This document shows positions 10,035 through 21,531 of a stretch of DNA of 64,000 nucleotides, in pieces; position 1 is the stretch's first letter; each line of letters opens with the position of its first letter. The translations under genes were made by a program, and so were the position numbers. A model generated the notes under the pieces. That model was not told where the DNA came from. It saw only the letters and a list, made by a program, of their open reading frames with translations, and made no database searches. Location: contig CALNHX010005865.1 in the NCBI GenBank assembly GCA_940337035.1, positions 1 through 64,000 on the forward strand, in the 5' to 3' direction. Source of the DNA: Agriotes lineatus (Eukaryota > Arthropoda > Insecta > Coleoptera > Elateridae).

Positions 10035-10835
10035 CGCATCCCATACGCCAATAATTTCGGTCTTACCAATCTTCTTCTTCCATTTCTCTTTGGATCGCCG
10101 CGTGTTGTACACCCTCTAGCCTAGTTGTTCGCGGTCTGCCCTTCTTTGTCGTTATGGAGAAACCCACTGGTAAATTTTGTTAGGCCACCTATCTTCATGC
10201 ATTCTTTGTAGATGACCGTACCAGATTAGTCTTTTAGTCTCAATGGTTTCTATAATTGATCCGTCTACTTTCATTCTCTGCTTTATTTACTCATTGATAA
10301 TATGTTGCAATCTTGATACCTGGCAACTTCTCCTCTAGAAGTTTTCGTTTCTTTTGCCACGATTCAGAGCCATAGGTTACTACTTTCTGTTTTTTTTTAT
10401 TTTATCACTATAGAAGATATAATTGAGTTGCCCGATTGTAATAGTTTGTTAATTATGTCTGTTACTGTTTTTCCTCTGTATTGAACGTAACACCAAGATA
10501 TTTGTAGCACCCACAGTTTCTAATTCTAGCTGTATCTAACACTATATCATGACCTTCGTTGCCAATTACCAAATGTTCGGTCTTACTTACATTGATTTCC
10601 AATCCCCATTTTGTATATTCTTCTTGCAACTTTCTTATTATGTAATAAGCGTCCTCTTCATCTTGGTATATTATACCTCCTTTTTCACTCGCCAATACTT
10701 CGGTGTCTTTTGTTAGCAACCATTTTAAATTAAAGGTCAATACGACCAATACGCAACTTTACATCAAGGCACCCTAGTTTGCAATAACCTTTATTGAAAA
10801 TATAAATGCGCGACACAGTATGAAGTAAAAAGTGT
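10035..10835 (-). pseudogene. Non-LTR retrotransposon fragment (RT and C-terminus), upstream duplication arm
   Basis: On the minus strand the frame at 10462-10749 holds QDEEDAYY followed by KWGLEINVSKTEHLVIG, the region just after the RT active site in RTE/Jockey-type LINEs. The sequence continues through 10035-10460 with the usual C-terminal blocks (KKGRPRTTRLEG, then a W/R-rich tail), frameshifted. At about 10686 the RT is joined directly to a more N-terminal LINE segment (QKTPKYWR) that also occurs at 40123-40262, so the element has an internal deletion. Confidence 0.75.
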
Positions 10836-10840
10836 AGCAG

Positions 10841-12350
10841 TACATATCGTAGCTTCTACAGGAATATCGTTCAATATTAATTAATCCTAATAGATAGGCA
10901 ACTTTAAGCGCAAGACCAGTAGGAGGGGTTGCCTACCCTTTTTGAAATTTAATTTAGAAGGCCCATGGTTACGAGAATAAAAGAACAATAAATAACAAAA
11001 ATTATTACTTCCTGTTTAATTGAGAAAGCAAAAGGGCGCTTCTCTATGCAGAAGCGAAGCAAATTGAAAATCCTAGCTTAGAAAGGATACAAACAGACAA
11101 TAGTAAGCCTTTATTTAACTCATACAGAATAGTATTAAAACATAATAATTTTTCAGGCAGATAGGATAAATTCCACAAACATTTTCTTTCTGAAAAGGGC
11201 AGTTATTATATAACTGGTAGGTAGACAGCAAACTAATACATACAAATCGTAATAGAGGGTTTTCCTTGATTCAGCTCTTAGTGTCACCTCTTTGACCGCC
11301 AGCTCTTAGTGTCACCTCTTTGACCACCAGCTCTTAGGGCTTCCTCTTTGACTACCAGCTCGTCGGTCTTTTTCATTTGACGCCAGTTCTGGTCAGTTGT
11401 ATATTCGCCATGGAGAAGTGTGTCGATAAGTTACGAGCGATAAGGAAAAGAGAGGACGTAATTAGAAATCTATAACCAGTTAGGAGATCACTCACCAGTC
11501 AAGGGCAACTTCTTTGGTTCGATGAGGAGTTCTTCATAGTTAATGTTGGCAGATGGAGAGGTCCAGGTTCAAGGGTTCTCTGCATTAACCGTATGTTAGT
11601 CCTGAAAGGGTTTAATATCGTTAGTTAGACTTAAACCCGCGTCATAGCTTAAATATAATTAAATTAGGGCGTAAGCCTTAAGAATATTCAATAACAGATT
11701 AGTTTCAAGTAAAAACAATAGTTACTTACCAGGTGATGTGGCCTGAAGGGAGATTAAATCGTTCTGTGACTGTCAAGTTGGTTTTTGGGTCACTTGTCAA
11801 ATAATAAGTTTTTTTTTTCATAAAGGACCTTTCTTATACTACATGGAATGATAACAATTAAACTAAATACCGATCATTAATCGTAATTAAGTCCTAGGAA
11901 AGAGAAATACGAGGGGATAGAGAGCTCTTTATATTTTCAACTTACGAACCGGAGGTTATTAATTAAATAGGTATAAGAAATTTCCTAGATACTGATAGAT
12001 TCATTAATCCTAACGTTTTATTAGAACAAATTCTAACTTGTCAGAGAAGAATAAAACTTGCTAAATAATTACATAATGTGTATTAAAATTAGAAAGGTAT
12101 AAGCCTCTAATGCATAACAATTGATTTGTGGACTGTTAGAAAGAATACGTAACCTTTGTAAACTTATTGAATTTAAAACTTTTTAAATAAAGTTATGGCG
12201 CCCATTTCTTCTGATTAATGAACTTTTACCTTTATATGAAAGTGAAACGAACTAAAAATCCCACAATTGTTAAACCCTGATAAGAAACCGTATCTTGAGC
12301 TAGTCGGTGAAGTGTAAGCCTTCAAAGGTAAGTAAGGATGAGGGGTACAA
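10841..12350. other. ~1.5-kb insertion absent from the paralogous arm
   Basis: Sequence on both sides aligns to 40123-40290 in the other duplication arm, but this 1.5-kb block has no counterpart there. It is AT-rich and has no credible gene. A 28-bp tandem repeat (CAGCTCTTAGTGTCACCTCT...) lies at 11272-11363. Possible termini are TGTAGCAGTAC near 10840 and GGGGTACA near 12342, which would fit a solo LTR, but I could not find a target duplication. Alternatively the other arm carries a deletion. Confidence 0.45.
11272..11363. repeat. 28-bp tandem repeat, ~3 copies
   Basis: Three adjacent copies of a 28-base unit beginning CAGCTCTTAGTGTCACCTC, followed by a partial fourth copy. The third copy is diverged (AGGGCTTCCTC). 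No coding or RNA role is visible. Confidence 0.75.
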
Positions 12351-12351
12351 A

Positions 12352-12914
12352 CGTTGTACTTATACGCCCAGAAAATTTTTCACAGTACTCCTTTGTCACC
12401 CCATCCATAAACATCGAAGTCTTACTGTAAGATTCATTTTTCTATTAATTGCCCCCACACGATGAATACTGTCTAAGCAAGATGTTGTTCCTAAAACCAC
12501 TTTTTTCTTCACTGAGATTTACATTTTGTTCTTCTATCTTATTTTTTACAATGCTGATTCCCCTGTAATTGGAACCATATTTTTTTGTATTTTTACGTTC
12601 TTTTATTTTGTTAAATATTTTATATAAATACAACTTTTACACCACCATATTTAAGTAATCCCACCCCTTATGTTTCCTGGTGCTCTGTTGTTCTTAGATT
12701 TTGTATTGTATCTGTAAATATCTTCTTCTATTATTTTGCTATCAACTTTTACTTGTTTTACTGTCACTTCCTCACTTACATATTACTCTTTACGTTCGTG
12801 TAGCAAGATGGAATAGTAATTTGTCCACTATTTTGGTGGTATAATTTGTATCACTTCTGGACTATTTGTATTACCTACTCCCAAATTCTTATTATCCAGA
12901 CTGCTATTGATCTG
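12352..12914 (-). pseudogene. LINE RT fragment shared by both duplication arms
   Basis: On the minus strand, 12445-12633 contains GSNYRGISI and EEKSGFRNN, the NYRGIS and GFR blocks of non-LTR reverse transcriptases. The same fragment lies at 40268-40823 at the corresponding place of the other arm, with a shared history of small indels. It therefore predates the duplication. Confidence 0.7.
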
Positions 12915-13480
12915 TTGTAGGCTGATTTTATGTTGATTCTTTCCGTTTACCAGGATATAAAGCTAAAAGAAAGCATTTTTTTCATTTACCACTTTTGCGA
13001 AATATCAAAGCTAACGGAGGTACAGGGTGTTAATGTTTCAAAATTACATAACAAAAATTAAACTAAACTTAATCTAACTTAAATGATTGATATGTTCAAA
13101 ATTATCACCATGCGCTACTACACATACGTTCCGCGTATAAGAGCGATTCCGCAGCGGATTTAGACGACACTCCTAGTAAATAATAAGCATATTCACTAAT
13201 TCATTATTTTCATAAACATGAGCCATTATTGTAGGAATAACATTAATAAAATTACAATGGAAAACTAGGTTACAGGTCATTGCTTGAGAACAGAGACAAA
13301 ACAAAAATTAAATTGCCCAGCCGCCTTTGCGCCAAAGTTTAGTTTTTAATGTGAAACTTTAACACCCTGTACCTGCGTTAGTTTTGATATTTCGGAAAAG
13401 TGGCAAATACAAAAAAATCTTATTTTTTTCAGGTTTATTTCCTGGTAAACGGAAAGAATCAATTTAAAAATCACCCTGTA
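12915..13480. mobile_element. Tc1/mariner-type MITE with long TIRs, upstream arm copy
   Basis: It is bounded by inverse repeats that match the better-preserved copy at 40826-41390. The right end is intact (AAAAATCACCCTGTA, then TA). The left end is mutated (GTAGGCTGATTTTATG). The inner TIR words CTTTCCGTTTACCAGG and AAACTTTAACACCCTGTACC are clear on both sides. No transposase lies inside. It sits at the same position in both arms, so it is older than the duplication. Confidence 0.75.
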
Positions 13481-13515
13481 TAGTTTGTTTTCTATCCTAT
13501 TATGGTAAAGCGTCA

Positions 13516-14310
13516 TTATACTACGCGATATTGCTTCAGCAGATCTATTTAAAAGTTATCTTTCTATACAACCTTCATTTCTTTGTTTCCCTTCCTGCAG
13601 TATGTAAGATGACCTACTACCATTTGATGATTACCAACGCATTCGGGTTGCCGACATTCTTTCATTATTACTAAGTCTATAACGTATTTCAGATTCATTG
13701 CTGAGTCTTCATGTATACTTATACTCCATACACACTTTATTTAGAGTAGGGTTGGGTATAGAAATGTTTCCCTCTTTAGCTATTCAATGGGGACTTCCTG
13801 TCGTTTAAAATAACTTAAAATGCCATATTTAATTTCTATTACGTTTAGGTTTCAATGCATGTCAGAATATCTGCAAATGCAATTCTATTACATATACCTA
13901 TAAACACAATCGTGGATTGAAACATTATTAAAAGGAAGATATTAGCAATAAACTACGGGTCTAGTGTACATTAAGTACCTCAATGCAATATTCCATTCGT
14001 ACAGATCAATAATTTAGCAGCTCTAGAACATACTTTCGTAAAAAAATGCGGATTATTCACACAATTCACAAAGCTTTAAGCATTTCACTTGCGTAGTCTC
14101 TTCCTAATGCTTTATCTTTCTTAAGAATATTTTCTTTATGAATCCTTGTATTATTTGGTGACTTTTTTCTTAATGCACCATTTAAATCTATGGGAGCCCC
14201 ATGAAACCAAAAAAAGAAAAACTGTGATTATGACACCAAAATTTAGAAAATCTGTTAAAATTTGCAATTTTGAAACGAAATATAATTTTCCACTTCCATT
14301 AAATCACTGG
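13516..14310. other. ~0.8-kb block present only in the upstream arm
   Basis: The flanks (…GTCATTATACTA and CATTATCATAACC…) are adjacent in the other arm near 41437, so this is either an insertion here or a deletion there. It has no gene. At about 13722-13756 it contains a near-inverse of bases 43565-43600 (a small dispersed repeat). Confidence 0.4.
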
Positions 14311-15150
14311 AAGAATCATTATATCCATTATCATAACCTTTTGATTCGGAATCTGATTCGACGAATGATATAATAAAAGGTGGAATATTTTCAATCAATA
14401 TCTCCCATATGCTTTGTCCAGTCAGCCGGAGTTCTTCTTAATATTTACAAAAATTTAGCCACATGTCAGCAGTACATCTTGAAAAAGGTTCAAGTCATAT
14501 TCTTTACTCCATCCTTAAATGAAGGTCGAGAATGTATGTGCTTGTAATAACACTTGCAGTACCCCCACACCATTTCAACTCCGTTGCCTTGCTAATGATA
14601 CTGGGGCAGTCTAAGCAATTCATGCCCATGCTCTTTTAAAATTTCATCAATTACGTATCGTTTGTCACTTCGATAAGGTTTAATTAAATACCATAATTTT
14701 CTTTTTCTAATTTTTTCCTCAATGTTGACATTGTGATTAAGTAACCATTCCGGTATCTCACCCACTTTAGAAGAAAACCTACTTGGTTTCTCTAATTCTT
14801 CAGAAGGGTAATGTGCATTATCCATCACTACGACACATTTTTCTGTTATTAGTTAAAGCAGGAGCAGGAATTAGCTGATTAATCACCCAATGTTAAAAAT
14901 GTCTTCATTCATAGTTTTGTGATAGTCTCTGTCGTTGTTTTTCACGTCTAGTAGCAAGTCACGTCCCTTTAAAAACGCAAAACGAGATACCGCATTCAAA
15001 ACAGTAAATCTTTTCCCCTGAGTTTTAGTTTTGGCTGGGATACTTTTTAAATCGCTTTCGTGTAGTCACCGACGAACACTACTGCCGTTCTGATATATCC
15101 ATGTGTCGTCTAGGTAAACGAATGAAACATTACCGGAATTTTGATATTAA
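14311..15150 (-). pseudogene. Tc1-like (DDE_3) transposase pseudogene, upstream arm
   Basis: Minus strand, 14592-14828: MMDNAHYPSEELEKP gives the second catalytic aspartate (MDN). The frame runs to KRYVIDEILKEHGHELLRLP, and just downstream, out of frame, is VEMVWGYCK with the catalytic glutamate. Upstream sequence (14850-15150) matches 41950-42250 of the other arm, which carries the first aspartate block. Frameshifts and lost segments make it inactive. The family is an IS630/Tc1/mariner transposase common in insects; no TIRs of its own were identified. Confidence 0.75.
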
Positions 15151-18100
15151 TTAACTGTGCTCTACTCAGAACCACAGACCTAAGAGATAGAGTAAAGAGA
15201 TCAATACATCATCATGACACATACCTCATACAATGGTTGCTGAGCAAGCACAAAAGGCGTGCTCCAACTTTGTATCCCGAATCTGGGGCAAGTTGGGCAT
15301 TGCACCACCAGATGTAAGCGCATAAAGCACCAGCCACATTTTAACAAACAAATGTATTAAAACCCTTATTAGTTCTCATAAAATACAATTTAATACATTT
15401 AATACGTACTTGACTACGCTCATAAACTAAATAAAGTGGGTCGTGCTCCTCGACCAGAGGCAAGATTCTGAGGATGTCTCTCATCAGGTGCTGGACGCTC
15501 CAAATCGACTTCTCTAAGTTTTTCGTAAATTCGCCCTCCATGACCTCCTTCACAGACAGTTAAACCCAAAAATCTTCGATTGGGCATCTCTAGCGTAGTG
15601 GCACGTTGCCAAGTCCAGTAAAAACATGATATTGTCTTCAACATGATGTTCATTGATAAAGTGAAGCAATTTCTAGAGACAATTATTAATAAACCCCTGA
15701 GTTCAAAGCTTCGTCCCTTTCTCTTCCCACAAAGGGTCAGGCTATTCTCCTTGTAAGAATTTACACTAGACGAGAATTTCGCTTTATGTGTGTACCTAAC
15801 ATTGCCAATGCACTCCTCTATATTGTCCGTATAAAACACATCATTTTCTTTCATCTGAGTGTTGTTCAAAGTGAAGTATTTTACGTCATTTAAGATAATT
15901 TTTTTTTTATTTACAAAATGCACCCGCTTCAGTTGATGGCAGTATCGTGGTAGACGTAGCAGTTGACCTTGGGTATATTTGAAGCGTTATTTTATACCAT
16001 TCCTCTTCAATTCTAGCGATACTGTACTCTTTCAAGTGCCGTATAGACTACCCATTCTCCTCACTGACATCTCAACTTGTGTTTTGCTCTTCGCACCGAC
16101 CTCCCTGCCCTTTTTGCTGTAAATACACGTTGTCTTCCGCTTTTGGCAGGTTTAGACATGCTATTCTCTGCTGGAACTCCGCTATTGTGCAATAAATCGT
16201 TCTTCGTTCTCAAAAGCAAAAAATCCAATAAAGCTAACTCTGTCATCTTAAAGTCAACAACATAAACAATGCTTTGTTGCCAAAGGTAACTTGATATTAC
16301 TTTATTTATATTTTATTTATTCATTGAATTTTGTGCCAACACTTTTATGACATACGTTACTATTTCCCCGCTCTGCTATTTAAATCGCCTGTAATAAATT
16401 ACCCCTTCATCATATATTGAGATGGTTTAATGCTCGCAATTTAATTCTGTATGCATAGAGAAATATTGAACAAAGGCAATTAAAGCACAGAGTTGAAATA
16501 TTTTATTTAATGGCAATCTAGACAGTAGTTGAAGTTATTAAATGCATTGGAAATGAGATGCAACAATCATAATTAGAGAGATAAAGGCTAGCATAAGAAA
16601 AGCAGGTTTCAGAAGGATTGAATTTGAAGTTTTAGTAAAAGAGAGATTTAAGATGGCTAATATAATATAAGTAATATGATAGGTTTGAGCATATTTGAAG
16701 TCGGACCAAATGTAAGTAAATAATGCAAAAGGTTGGTTATGTGCATAATGAATATACGCGTAGAGTTATTAATAAGCGTACGAGCTAGTGAAAAGCAAGC
16801 AAGCTGAAAGGTAGATGGAAATCGAAGCAAGATAACATAGAATTTGCAAAGAGCTATGCAGAACGAGCGCAACTGAAATGAAGAATAGTTAATGACGTGA
16901 TTAAAATTTAACTCAAGTGCCAGTGTAATTTAAAACTAAGTGTTCATAGCAGAGCAGTGATAAATAACAGTTTATGTGACGAGAAAAGACAATTTTTATG
17001 TATAAAAAATAAAGACAATTTCTAGTTTTAAGCAACAAACATGTTAATAAAATTTTATTCTTTTATGTGAAATTGTAACCAAAACTTATTTCCTTTGAAC
17101 AATATTAGATCGCGGTTATTAGGTAACCCAATGTTCTTTTGTTAAAAATAATAAAATAATTCCTGTAATGTCAACTTGTGGGCAAATGATGCTCCTGATT
17201 TTTTGTGTTTTTATATAATAAAAGTTATTTGCAAAGTCTAAAAAGTGTACAAAGTTATTCTACAAGTCACCGGGCATAAGTGGAAGTGTTATTAAAAGTT
17301 TCTCCACCGAAAGAGTTTATAAAATTGTGCAAGCCAAAATCAGCGTGGGTTCAGCTCCGACAACCTGGTAATTTCAAACTGCGATATCAGTCCATTCCAA
17401 CATCAGAAGGCAGGAATCTTAAGTCCTACAGGTCAGGAAGAGGTGTAACAACATCCTACAAGAAGATTTGGTGCCAGGGAAGCGACTCCCAGGAAATAAG
17501 GGCGTTGGCGTCACCCGCAGCGGCTTCAGAGGCGAGGTCGGAGATATTTTAAAAGGTACGATTTGGCAGGTTTTTATGTGGTTGGAGTCCGGAAAGCCAG
17601 TGGACTTCGAGAACACACCTTGCTGAAGAGATTCATCATGTTTCCGAGCATCCAGATACGTCCAAGTTCCAGAAAATCCCGTGGCGTTACTAGAAAATGC
17701 GATTTATGCCAGGATTGGCAGTTTTTACAGGAAGCCAAAACAAAAGATAGTAGTGCGTCGTTTTTGCTTCACAATTTGAAAGAAACCCAAGTTAGATGTT
17801 GCTAGGCGGGAGATTCGATTCAGTTTACATGTGGTTTCCTTGCAAATTTCGCTTTTGAATATCAAAATAAAACGTTGTATGCACTCGCGAACCTTTTGTA
17901 GTTTAAGTCAATTTTGTGAGGTTATAAATTTATTGAAGTGAGTAGAGCAGTTACACTAGAATTTTGAGCATTTGAGCTACTCTGAGTTAAATATTCTACA
18001 GAGTTCTTTTAATATACAATTCAAATTTGAACGTAACCTGAGATATCAGTATATGTTTTGCCGGAGCTAGCCCATAGGAGTATTGCACTTTGATAAAATA

Positions 18101-18744
18101 TAGAACGGGAAAATTAGCCATTTTATTGGAGATTAATAAATACATTTCATTTTAGTTAGCCTAAGATACTGACAGGCAAGTTTTTCATTTTTAAAATTTA
18201 ATATAAGTGCCCTGAGTATTGGGGTATTTGCCTAATAGTACATTGAATTGGCGATTGTCTAACATTACACAACAATATACTCCATTGACTGTTCATAAAC
18301 TTCGATATCTACCCTAATAATAATTTATTATGTTGTTTGGATGTGGTGATGTATTTTTTCGTTTCTTTCTCGTTAATATGGATTCCCCACTTCTGGCTTG
18401 TTGGTGTTTAGCTCCTCTGCAAATATGGTAAAGCTGTCATATTCTTTTTTCCAATTCCTTTGCTTATAATATAACTGCAGACTACCAAGTCTGTTTTTGA
18501 TTGTCCAATCTCTGCCATAACTTTTTTAACTGTTTATCACGTACGCCATTAAATTCCATGTTCTTATAATTACAGTTTTTTTCTTCATAAACATTCTGCG
18601 TTTATGATTAGGAAATGTTACAGACTGTACTTTGGTCGGTGAAAGTGTTTTAATGTGTTAAACGAAGTGTTATAGTAAAAAGAAACTGAACCAGGTTAGC
18701 GTTCACTATCCGCGAAAATATTTTATAGCTGAACGAATATATGT
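15151..18744. other. Intronic or upstream region, no recognisable gene
   Basis: By alignment with the other arm this corresponds to the second intron of the P450 gene. A minus-strand open frame at 15420-15923 (167 codons) and a smaller pair at 16061-16265 have no motif I recognise and may be transposon remnants. At 17280-17805 a less AT-rich stretch has two short plus-strand frames, also unassigned. The remainder is AT-rich, with nothing visible. Confidence 0.45.
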
Positions 18745-19035
18745 ATGGTTTTATTATAAAACTAGTTGCTGATTGGGAAAAATAAACCGAATGCGAAAAA
18801 CTAGGCGGTATTTAACTGCAAAATTCATCTACTATTCTACGTGATATTTAATTTGTAAATACAGCAACATGAAACATTTAACCACTTTGATATTACCAAG
18901 CGAGTTTCAAAACGAAAAAAATATTCTACTTATGCCACACCCTTGCTAACAAAACCTACCTTAAATTCTAAATAATTGTTTTTTATTATGAACTGCTGCC
19001 ACTAATACCACAAAATAAATGAACATTATTTATAG

Positions 19036-20369
19036 GGAACAAATGGAGAGACATGAGAGCCACCCTGAGCCCATCCTTCACCAGTAGCAAAATGAAGGTT
19101 ATGTTCGGACTTATCTCGGAATGTGCCAAGCAGTTTGCTCGATACTTCGAAGAGCAAGATACAAAACTCGTTACTGTTGAAATGAAAGACGTGTTTACAC
19201 GCTTCACTAACGACGTTATAGCTTCTTCTGCGTTTGGCGTTTCTTGCGATTCCTTAAGGGATCGTGGCAATGACTTTTTCACGATGGGAAAAAGGATGAC
19301 AGACTTCTCTGGAACTTGGAATAACCTTAAATTTATACTAATACTGATGGCTCCTAAATTAGCCAAGGTTAAAGATTATTATAAAGTTTTAGTACATGTA
19401 TATGGCAATTTTATTTCAGATGCTTGGTATAAGATTTTTCGATTGCAAGAGCAGCTCTTTTTTCTGCAGAATAGTGAAAGATAATATCGAAACTCGGGAA
19501 AGAGAAGGAATTGTCCGACAAGATATGATTCACCTCCTAATGGAAGCCAGGAAGGGTAGGGCAAAAACTGAAAAGAGTGCTGAAGATGTCGACGCAGGTT
19601 ACGCAGTTGTGGAAAATATTTCCGTCGCCAAAGAAGAAAAACAACAGAAAGAACAGCTCACTGACGATGATATAACGGCGCAAGCTCTTTTTTTCTTTTT
19701 CGCTGGATTTGATACTGTGTCAACACTAATGTGCTTTATGGCTCACGAACTAGCAGCTAATCCTGATATTCAACACCGGTTGCTAGACGAAGTAGACGAT
19801 ACGTTAAATGAATGTGGAGGCTCTATAACGTATGAAGCTTTATCGAAGATGAAATATATGGATATGATTGTTTCCGGTAAATACGCAAAACTAGTGCGAG
19901 CAGATATATCTATATTTGTATGTTTCTAGAAACCCTCCGGAAGTGGCCAGGTGCGGTAGCAGCAGACAGACTCTGTGATAAAACCTACACCATTGAACCT
20001 GTCCATAAGGGCGAGAGACCTGTGCACCTTAAAAAGGGCGATTCGGTGATGATCCCCATATTTGGCTTACATAGAGACCCTAACCTATATCCGGAACCTG
20101 AACGTTTCGATCCAGAACGGTTTAGTGATGAAAATAAATCAAGTGTTACCCCGTATACGTATCTTCCTTTTGGGTCTGGCCCAAGAAATTGTATAGGAAA
20201 TAGATTCGCGCTTATGGAAACTAAATTGGTGTTCTTCCATTTGTTGACTAAATTTGAGATAACAGTGGTAGAGAAGACAACCATACCATTGAAACTGGCA
20301 AAGAGCCAGTTTCAGCTAAACGCTGAAGGAGGTTTTTGGTTGGGATTAAAGCAGAGAGAAAAGAAGTAA
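19036..20369 (+). CDS. Cytochrome P450, CYP9-like, exons 3-5 (5' exons not in window)
   Basis: A membrane-bound haem monooxygenase of the insect CYP9 type, a family active on xenobiotics and lipophilic substrates. Three exons are intact: 19036-19367, 19420-19876 and 19930-20369 (stop). They are joined by GT-AG introns of 52 and 53 bp in the same phases as the complete copy at 37975-45926. Visible motifs: KWRDMRATLSPSF (C helix), AGFDTVS (I helix, 19702-19722), ETLR (ExxR, rebuilt across the last splice), PERFDPERF, and the haem-binding FGSGPRNCIG. A consensus acceptor TATAG precedes exon 3 and an AATAAA lies at 20430. Exons 1-2, expected upstream, were not found in 1-19035, so it is either 5'-truncated or its first exons lie beyond the window. 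All three exons are open, so decay is recent or absent. Confidence 0.85.
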
Positions 20370-20429
20370 CCGATTAAACTTTTAAGTTATTTTAAATGGT
20401 GGTTGTCCATTTTTAATAGTATATTTGTA

Positions 20430-20435
20430 AATAAA
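20430..20435 (+). terminator. Poly(A) signal of the upstream P450
   Basis: AATAAA about 60 bp after the stop codon. The downstream paralog has equivalent signals near 46002 and 46013. Confidence 0.55.
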
Positions 20436-20724
20436 TCGTAAAACCTAGAATTATACATTCTTTTCGTTAGAATGATGAAGCTACACTTCTTTAAGGATTA
20501 ATGAATGCTGTTCGTTTTTACTATTTTGATTTTTGTGTAGTTTGGGCCTTACATTTCTGCTTATAGGTTATCTGGTTTGGACTGTGTCGAACCAGTGGCG
20601 CTCCTGGACAGTCACAGTCAGCTACCTCATTTATTAATACTAAATTGTAAAAAGTAATCGGTCACAGGCAGGAGGAACTTTAATTAATAAGTGCACTGCA
20701 CGTAAATTAGTACAACAGCAATAA

Positions 20725-21158
20725 TCTGTCGAAAAATATATATCCTTGGAATCCAATCCCATAAAATCGTTGCTCTCTTGCTTTCTTTGTATGTTTGTAT
20801 GTATGTTTGATCGCTATCTCCTCCGAAGATACTACACCGATTAAATTGTATGATAGCTTAAAATTTTGATAATTTTTAGACTTAGATCGTAGGCCGGTTT
20901 TTATTATAAAAACTACGAAAAATTAAAGTTTCAATTAAGTCATGTAATTAGCGAAGCTAAGCGTAGCTCGGGTGCTTGACTATATATCATTATAGCAGCG
21001 CCTTATTCAACGAATCATCGTTGACTCAGTGGCAGAATGCTCGCCAGCCACGCGGGTGGCCCGGGTTCGATTCCCGGCCGATGCAACCTTTTTTTAATTT
21101 ATGTTAATGAATCTCCCTTAAATTAGCGAAGCGCAGCGTAGCTCGGGTGATTCACTAG
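20725..21158 (+). mobile_element. Non-autonomous Helitron carrying a tRNA-Gly-like segment
   Basis: It begins TCTGTCGAAAA after an A and ends GGTGATTCACTAG before a T, matching the Helitron 5'-TC, 3'-CTAG and A/T target rule. The other duplication arm is continuous at the matching place (near 46304), supporting an insertion, although about 25 bp next to the right end differ. The 3' terminal block (ATTAGCGAAGCGCAGCG...) can form a short stem. A second, mutated copy of that block ends at 20983 (CTAT instead of CTAG), 176 bp upstream, and the tRNA-like sequence lies between the two. No Rep/helicase is inside. Confidence 0.7.
21015..21085 (+). tRNA. tRNA-Gly(GCC)-like sequence, probably a pseudogene
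   Basis: A 71-base stretch closely resembling eukaryotic tRNA-Gly with anticodon GCC. The T arm is perfect (GGCCCGGGTTCGATTCCCGG), the internal promoters are recognisable (TGACTCAGTGG and GGTTCGATTCC), the anticodon stem CTCGC/GCGGG is intact, and a run of seven T follows. Defects: the universally conserved T33 before the anticodon is A, and the 5' acceptor strand (TCATCGT) mismatches the 3' strand at the first and seventh pairs. It is likely transcribable by Pol III but unlikely to act in translation. It is embedded in a Helitron. Confidence 0.65.
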
Positions 21159-21174
21159 TATATGGTAAATGTCA

Positions 21175-21531
21175 AATGCGTTTTAAAAGCAGTAACGCTA
21201 CTGGTCAATAATGTGAGACGATAAACTATTCCAAGTGAGTATTGATTTGTAAGAAAGTATTTTCTAGGCGATATAGAACAACGCTCAATCACTAATTTGA
21301 ACTTGTGCCCCCGAAGGTTGACGTTTGGGCCGAAGTAGAGCAGAGTTTCCAAATTTTAGGTGTAGTGACCGGAAAGTAGTGTTTTGCAGGTAGAAGCAAG
21401 TAGATTTCAGGGCAAGCTGCATGCGAGCTCTGGAGGATTGGGAAGACCTGCAAAACACTTTCCGGTCGTGTATACGGCCATACTTGCGAATTCACTTTCT
21501 AAAACTCTACATAATTATACATTAGTATCTA
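21175..21531. other. Duplicated 3' flank of the P450 (paralogous to 46308-46620 and 47085-47150)
   Basis: It aligns to the flank of the downstream P450 with scattered substitutions. It includes an imperfect palindrome around AGTGTTTTGCAGG...CCTGCAAAACACT (about 21379-21462). No gene. Confidence 0.6.

Noticed and set aside
15420..15923. 167-codon minus-strand frame as a gene
   Set aside because: No recognisable domain, no promoter or splice context, located inside the transposon-rich intron-equivalent region; left as unassigned.
19985..20284. Minus-strand 99-codon frame opposite P450 exon 5 (also 45542-45841)
   Set aside because: A shadow of the conserved exon on the other strand, present in both paralogs only because the exon is conserved.
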